This document shows positions 60,943 through 64,000 of a DNA stretch of 64,000 nt, one piece after another (positions within the stretch are counted from its first letter, which is position 1; every line of letters begins with the position of its first letter). The notes below the pieces were generated by a model. That model did no database searches, had not been told where the DNA came from, and saw nothing but the letters and a program-made list of their open reading frames with translations. Made by a program: the position numbers and the translations under genes. Origin of the DNA: Virgibacillus aidingensis (GTDB taxonomy: Bacteria; Bacillota; Bacilli; Bacillales; Amphibacillaceae). The DNA lies in NCBI RefSeq assembly GCF_010994035.1, contig NZ_WIXN01000001.1, positions 124,001 through 188,000 of the forward strand, read 5' to 3'.

Positions 60943-61839
60943 TTAGTCTCTCAGATTACTTCCGGTTAACTTGAAAAATACATCTTCCAGCCGCGGCCGG
61001 ACAAGTTCCAGTCGTTCTACGTCAACACTATTTTCCTGACAATAAGCTATTATTTTCCCCATTGCTGCAAGTGGTTCCTTTGTATAAAGTAGAAATCCAT
61101 CTTTTTTTGCTGAAACAGTGCCATATTGTTCGAGTTTATCCTGAGAAATGTTTCCTTTTATATATATGGATGGAACTGCATATTGCTGTAGCAATTTACC
61201 GACAGCGCCATTCTCTACGATTTGTCCTCTGTCAAGAAAAGCAACATAGTCACATAGCTTTTCAACTTCTTCCATATAATGACTGGCATAGATGATGGTA
61301 CAGCCGGCAGATTTCAATTCTTCAATCATTTGAAAAATATATTTTCGCGACTGAGGATCAATGCCGACTGTCGGCTCATCCATGATGATGAGATCCGGAT
61401 TATGCATAATTGCACACCCAATGTTCAGCCTCCGTTTCATACCTCCCGAAAAAGTGATAACTTTATCCTTGCCCCGATCGCGGAGCCCAATTAGCTCCAG
61501 CACTTCCCGGGTGCGCAGCTCCAGCTGACTTCCTTTTAAACCGTAAATCCTGCCAAACAGATTTAAATTTCCAATCGCATTAATTTCTTCTTCCAGAATG
61601 ATATCCTGGGGGACATAACCTAATTTGTTTTTTAGTGTGCTGTTAAGTTTTTTTTCATTAAATTGAATGCTTCCTTTGTAATCACGAATAATGGTTGCAA
61701 TCATTTTGATTAAGGTGGATTTTCCTGCTCCATTTGGACCCACCAGGCCATAACAGACGCCTTCCGGGATACTAATGGAAACATCTTTTACAGCCTCTAT
61801 GCTGTCATAATGCTTTGTGACGTTACGGATGGTAAGCAA
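60943..61839 (-). CDS. ABC transporter ATP-binding protein
   Basis: The 298-aa protein has Walker A (GLVGPNGAGKSTLIK near residue 35), signature TFSGGMKRRLNIG near 132 and Walker B DLIIMDEPTVGIDP. TTG at 61839 with AAGGAG 9 nt upstream is chosen; the open frame continues upstream but without similarity. It is the first gene of the ABC-LytTR-DUF3021 operon. Confidence 0.92.
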   Translation of the reverse strand: MLTIRNVTKHYDSIEAVKDVSISIPEGVCYGLVGPNGAGKSTLIKMIATIIRDYKGSIQFNEKKLNSTLKNKLGYVPQDIILEEEINAIGNLNLFGRIYGLKGSQLELRTREVLELIGLRDRGKDKVITFSGGMKRRLNIGCAIMHNPDLIIMDEPTVGIDPQSRKYIFQMIEELKSAGCTIIYASHYMEEVEKLCDYVAFLDRGQIVENGAVGKLLQQYAVPSIYIKGNISQDKLEQYGTVSAKKDGFLLYTKEPLAAMGKIIAYCQENSVDVERLELVRPRLEDVFFKLTGSNLRD

Positions 61840-61950
61840 ATTTACCAGCTCCTTCTGGTTTTCTTTTATTATGGCAGAGGGACAGGCAATTGAAATGAAA
61901 AGTGGAATAACATGCACAGTACCATGTTTGAAATGCTGAAAATGCTGTAT

Positions 61951-61980
61951 AAAAAAACACCACCTCAGAAAAGGTGATGT
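61951..61980 (-). terminator. Terminator after the zinc-ribbon gene
   Basis: CATCACC/GGTGGTG stem followed by seven T on the minus strand. Confidence 0.8.
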
Positions 61981-61985
61981 CATCC

Positions 61986-62234
61986 TTACTTTTGCTTGTA
62001 CGCAGCAAATTTAATAAATGTGGCTTCATCTTCTATCAGGCCGCAGGAAGCGCATTGTACTTTATACTGCGGCCCATGATATGCTGTGTGGAAAATTTCC
62101 AGATTTTCATCTGTATATTCCTGAAGCAATTCGCCGGTCCCAGGGTCCAGTTTAACCGGTTTGGCAACCTGTTCGATTAAATTGAACCTGGATCTGTTTG
62201 TTTTGCAATTTGGACATAAGTAGGCTTGAGTCAT
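61986..62234 (-). CDS. Zinc-ribbon protein, 82 aa
   Basis: Two CxxC pairs ([14 protein letters not shown] near residue 6 and [14 protein letters not shown] near 61) form a zinc ribbon around an acidic middle. GGAGGTG precedes the ATG at 62234; a longer frame upstream is unlikely. Function unknown. Confidence 0.75.
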   Translation of the reverse strand: MTQAYLCPNCKTNRSRFNLIEQVAKPVKLDPGTGELLQEYTDENLEIFHTAYHGPQYKVQCASCGLIEDEATFIKFAAYKQK

Positions 62235-62347
62235 ATAAACACCTCCACCAGATTGTATTAGTCTTATGTTGGTGTTTATGGAGAAATAATATTCAGCAGA
62301 TTTACATAAACAATATGCAGGAGGACAAATCCTCCGGGAAGTGGAAT

Positions 62348-62377
62348 GAAAAATGATCAAGCCTGTTGTGCTTGACC
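62348..62377 (-). terminator. Terminator after yueI
   Basis: GGTCAAGC/GCTTGATC stem with a 7-nt loop, then ATTTTT on the minus strand, a few bases after the yueI stop. Confidence 0.8.
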
Positions 62378-62381
62378 ATTG

Positions 62382-62813
62382 TTATGAAAACATATTTTTG
62401 ATTTTGGCCAGAAAGGAGTTTGTTTCGGAACTTTCTTCTTCTTTTACTTCTTCTATAAAAATCTCTTCTTTGTCAATAGCGTAATCGTAAGTTAGTACAG
62501 CCCCGATATCTGTATCACTGTTCTCATTTGTTATAGAAGTATATGGAATATTATATTTATCGGCCAGGGCTTTTTCCTCCTTTAGAAAACGGGAAGAAAC
62601 ATGTCCATTAATTAGTAATTTTGCATCCTGATGTTTCTTCATCGCCTCCTCCAGTTGTTTCAGGCCGTTATCCGTCATTACCTGTCCGATGGTAAGCGCA
62701 ATGACAATTCGCTCCCGCAGTGTACCAAGAAACATTTTTCTTTCTGCTTCCTTAGGCCTCCGTTTGCCATATAATCCTTCTGTAATATAATCATCTACTG
62801 ATTTTTTACTCAT
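62382..62813 (-). CDS. yueI: YueI family protein (DUF1694)
   Basis: The 143-aa protein matches YueI: VDDYITEGLYGKRRPKEAER at the start, FLGTLRERIVIALTIGQVM near residue 28, and KLLINGHVSSRFLKEEKALA near 68. The function is unknown; the fold resembles ribosomal L7Ae-type proteins. GAGG precedes the ATG at 62813. Confidence 0.9.
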   Translation of the reverse strand: MSKKSVDDYITEGLYGKRRPKEAERKMFLGTLRERIVIALTIGQVMTDNGLKQLEEAMKKHQDAKLLINGHVSSRFLKEEKALADKYNIPYTSITNENSDTDIGAVLTYDYAIDKEEIFIEEVKEEESSETNSFLAKIKNMFS

Positions 62814-62845
62814 TGTTATGCCTCGCTTTTTATTATGATTGGCAA

Positions 62846-63130
62846 TCAAGCCTTATTCCTGAGTGATTTCTTTAGATCTTTCGCACTGGAAATGAAGGCT
62901 GTAATAATTAGGGATAAAGCAGCACCGATGAAAATCGCGAAACCGTAAAGACCTATCCCCATACCTTCCCATTCCCCAATAACAAATGAGATAAAAATAA
63001 GGGCAATACTAATCAATACAACAATCATTGGAAGGATATAACGCATTGGCGATCTTTTTCTTGAAAAAAACCAGTTGAAGCCAAGCAGGACAATAGCTGT
63101 AATGATAGATACAATGATAAATGGAAGCAT
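62846..63130 (-). CDS. YesK-like membrane protein, 94 aa
   Basis: Three hydrophobic helices (LPFIIVSIITAIVLLGFNWF; RYILPMIVVLISIALIFISF; GIGLYGFAIFIGAALSLIIT) with basic loops resemble YesK-like proteins. AAGGGGTGG lies before the ATG at 63130. Unknown function; 32 bp upstream of yueI and likely co-transcribed. Confidence 0.6.
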   Translation of the reverse strand: MLPFIIVSIITAIVLLGFNWFFSRKRSPMRYILPMIVVLISIALIFISFVIGEWEGMGIGLYGFAIFIGAALSLIITAFISSAKDLKKSLRNKA

Positions 63131-63709
63131 TAGCGGCCACCCCTTTTCCCTGAAATCGTTAAAGACTATCATACTGTACTATATTTTCCGGTAATCTCCG
63201 TTAATTCATCAAACGTATCCTTTTTATCTGCGACATTAACTGTAAAGTAAGCTCTTCCGATTTGCCGGTCATTTCAAAGTCATATCCATTATAAATAAAA
63301 ACTGTATTAAAGACAAAAAAGGAGCCCATGAATGGTCAGGAGGTGAAGCAGCTTGTTGGAAGTTGGTTTCATATGCCAATAAATTATGTGGCTTTATCCC
63401 ATTTGTTTCACGGACTAAATTTTTCAATTGCAGCGCCCTCCACATATGTTAATATCTCATCTGTCCACAACTTCTTTTATCGTGTTTTGATATTTCTTTG
63501 TATTTCTTTCAAGAAATTTCAAGAGACCTGCACTTATTCTCTCAGGTGACTCCGCCTTTTCTTTCTTACTCATTTTAATTTTGCTGCCTGGTGCCCATTT
63601 CCTCATTCCATAGGATATTCCGTCTCCTTTTAATATTACATATATAATTTTTGCGGGAGGGTAAATGGAACAAGTATAATGGGAATAATATTGGCAAGGA
63701 GGGAGTCAT
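63131..63709. other. Intergenic, one doubtful ORF
   Basis: A 73-codon frame (63328-63549) has AAAGGAG before its ATG, but its composition is not clearly protein-like and I would not annotate it. Nothing else is recognised. Confidence 0.4.
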
Positions 63710-63877
63710 ATGGAGTTTTTATTAACCATTATTGTGTACATCATTCCATTTATTATTTTGTATCTAGTCATTGCAGCCGGAGTTAGAAGGGGAATTGACG
63801 GTTCTGATACAGGCAGGGCATTGAGACAAAAGTTATTGGAAGAGGAAGAGAAGAGAAAATCGAATAAAAATAAATAG
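63710..63877 (+). CDS. Small membrane protein, 55 aa
   Basis: AAGGAGGG lies 6 nt before the ATG. One N-terminal helix (FLLTIIVYIIPFIILYLVIA) is followed by a charged cytoplasmic tail (RQKLLEEEEKRKSNKNK). Function unknown. Bases 63878-64000 show nothing. Confidence 0.7.
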   Translation: MEFLLTIIVYIIPFIILYLVIAAGVRRGIDGSDTGRALRQKLLEEEEKRKSNKNK

Positions 63878-64000
63878 CCTGTATAAAAGGCGGTATGTAC
63901 TGAATGTAACTGTTTTGGTGTGGATAAATTTAAATACAGATGGGCACTGAGAAAAAATAAACTTTTGGAAAACTATAGATATTAAAAATATAAAATGATA

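Noticed and set aside
63328-63549. 73-codon plus-strand frame with AAAGGAG
   Set aside because: Despite a fair ribosome binding site the sequence lacks coding character and similarity that I can recognise.

Overview
The window is a piece of chromosome from a low-GC Gram-positive bacterium of the Bacillaceae. Strong AGGAGG-type ribosome binding sites, TTG/GTG starts, B. subtilis-type families (DUF3219/YkvR, YueI, YaiI/YqxD, CvfC, RsbR, MhqR) and classical Firmicute riboswitches (preQ1-I, SAM-I, TPP) point there. A BCCT transporter, an orphan glycine-betaine-type binding protein and many acidic proteins suggest a halotolerant genus near Oceanobacillus/Virgibacillus; this placement is inference.

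Layout. 1-10 kb: end of a SnoaL-like gene, GntR regulator, catalase, DUF3891 protein, preQ1-I riboswitch with queT, a catechol-dioxygenase-like gene with a textbook promoter and operator, a Ca/Na exchanger, and an mhqR-mhqO-flavin reductase-mhqD-like quinone/electrophile operon. 10-21 kb: SAM riboswitch driving osmC plus a sodium symporter, an ABC-F ribosome-protection gene behind an attenuator, a HEAT-repeat CvfC protein, an RNase H, and a TetR/MMPL efflux pair with paired operators. 21-32 kb: ykvR, eutH with an amidohydrolase, argF, a kinase-like protein, an MFS drug transporter and hom-thrC-thrB. 32-42 kb: small proteins, an osmolyte-binding lipoprotein, phytoene/squalene synthase, an RsbR-type stressosome protein, BCCT transporter, two broken ABC permease genes, and thiW-thiD-thiE under a TPP riboswitch.

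41,955-54,940 is a 12.9-kb integrated element bounded by a perfect 84-bp direct repeat made from the 3' part of tRNA-Ala(GGC) and its terminator. It has the order of a phage-inducible chromosomal island (phage satellite): leftward integrase and repressor, a promoter/operator switch, rightward Cro-like regulator, small genes, excisionase-like protein, primase-polymerase, DUF3987 helicase-like protein, an iteron origin, many small ORFs, then a late module. The late module holds an XpaF-type regulator split into two ORFs, a possible tail assembly chaperone, an XtrA-like protein and a complete 775-aa tail tape measure protein. No capsid, portal, terminase, tail-tube or lysis gene is visible. This tape-measure-carrying satellite-like element is the most unusual object here; a pruned prophage is the main alternative.

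55-64 kb: yhdT-panF pantothenate uptake, acetoacetyl-CoA ligase with a CcpA site, an ABC transporter-LytTR-DUF3021 operon, a zinc-ribbon protein, yueI, a YesK-like protein and a small membrane protein.
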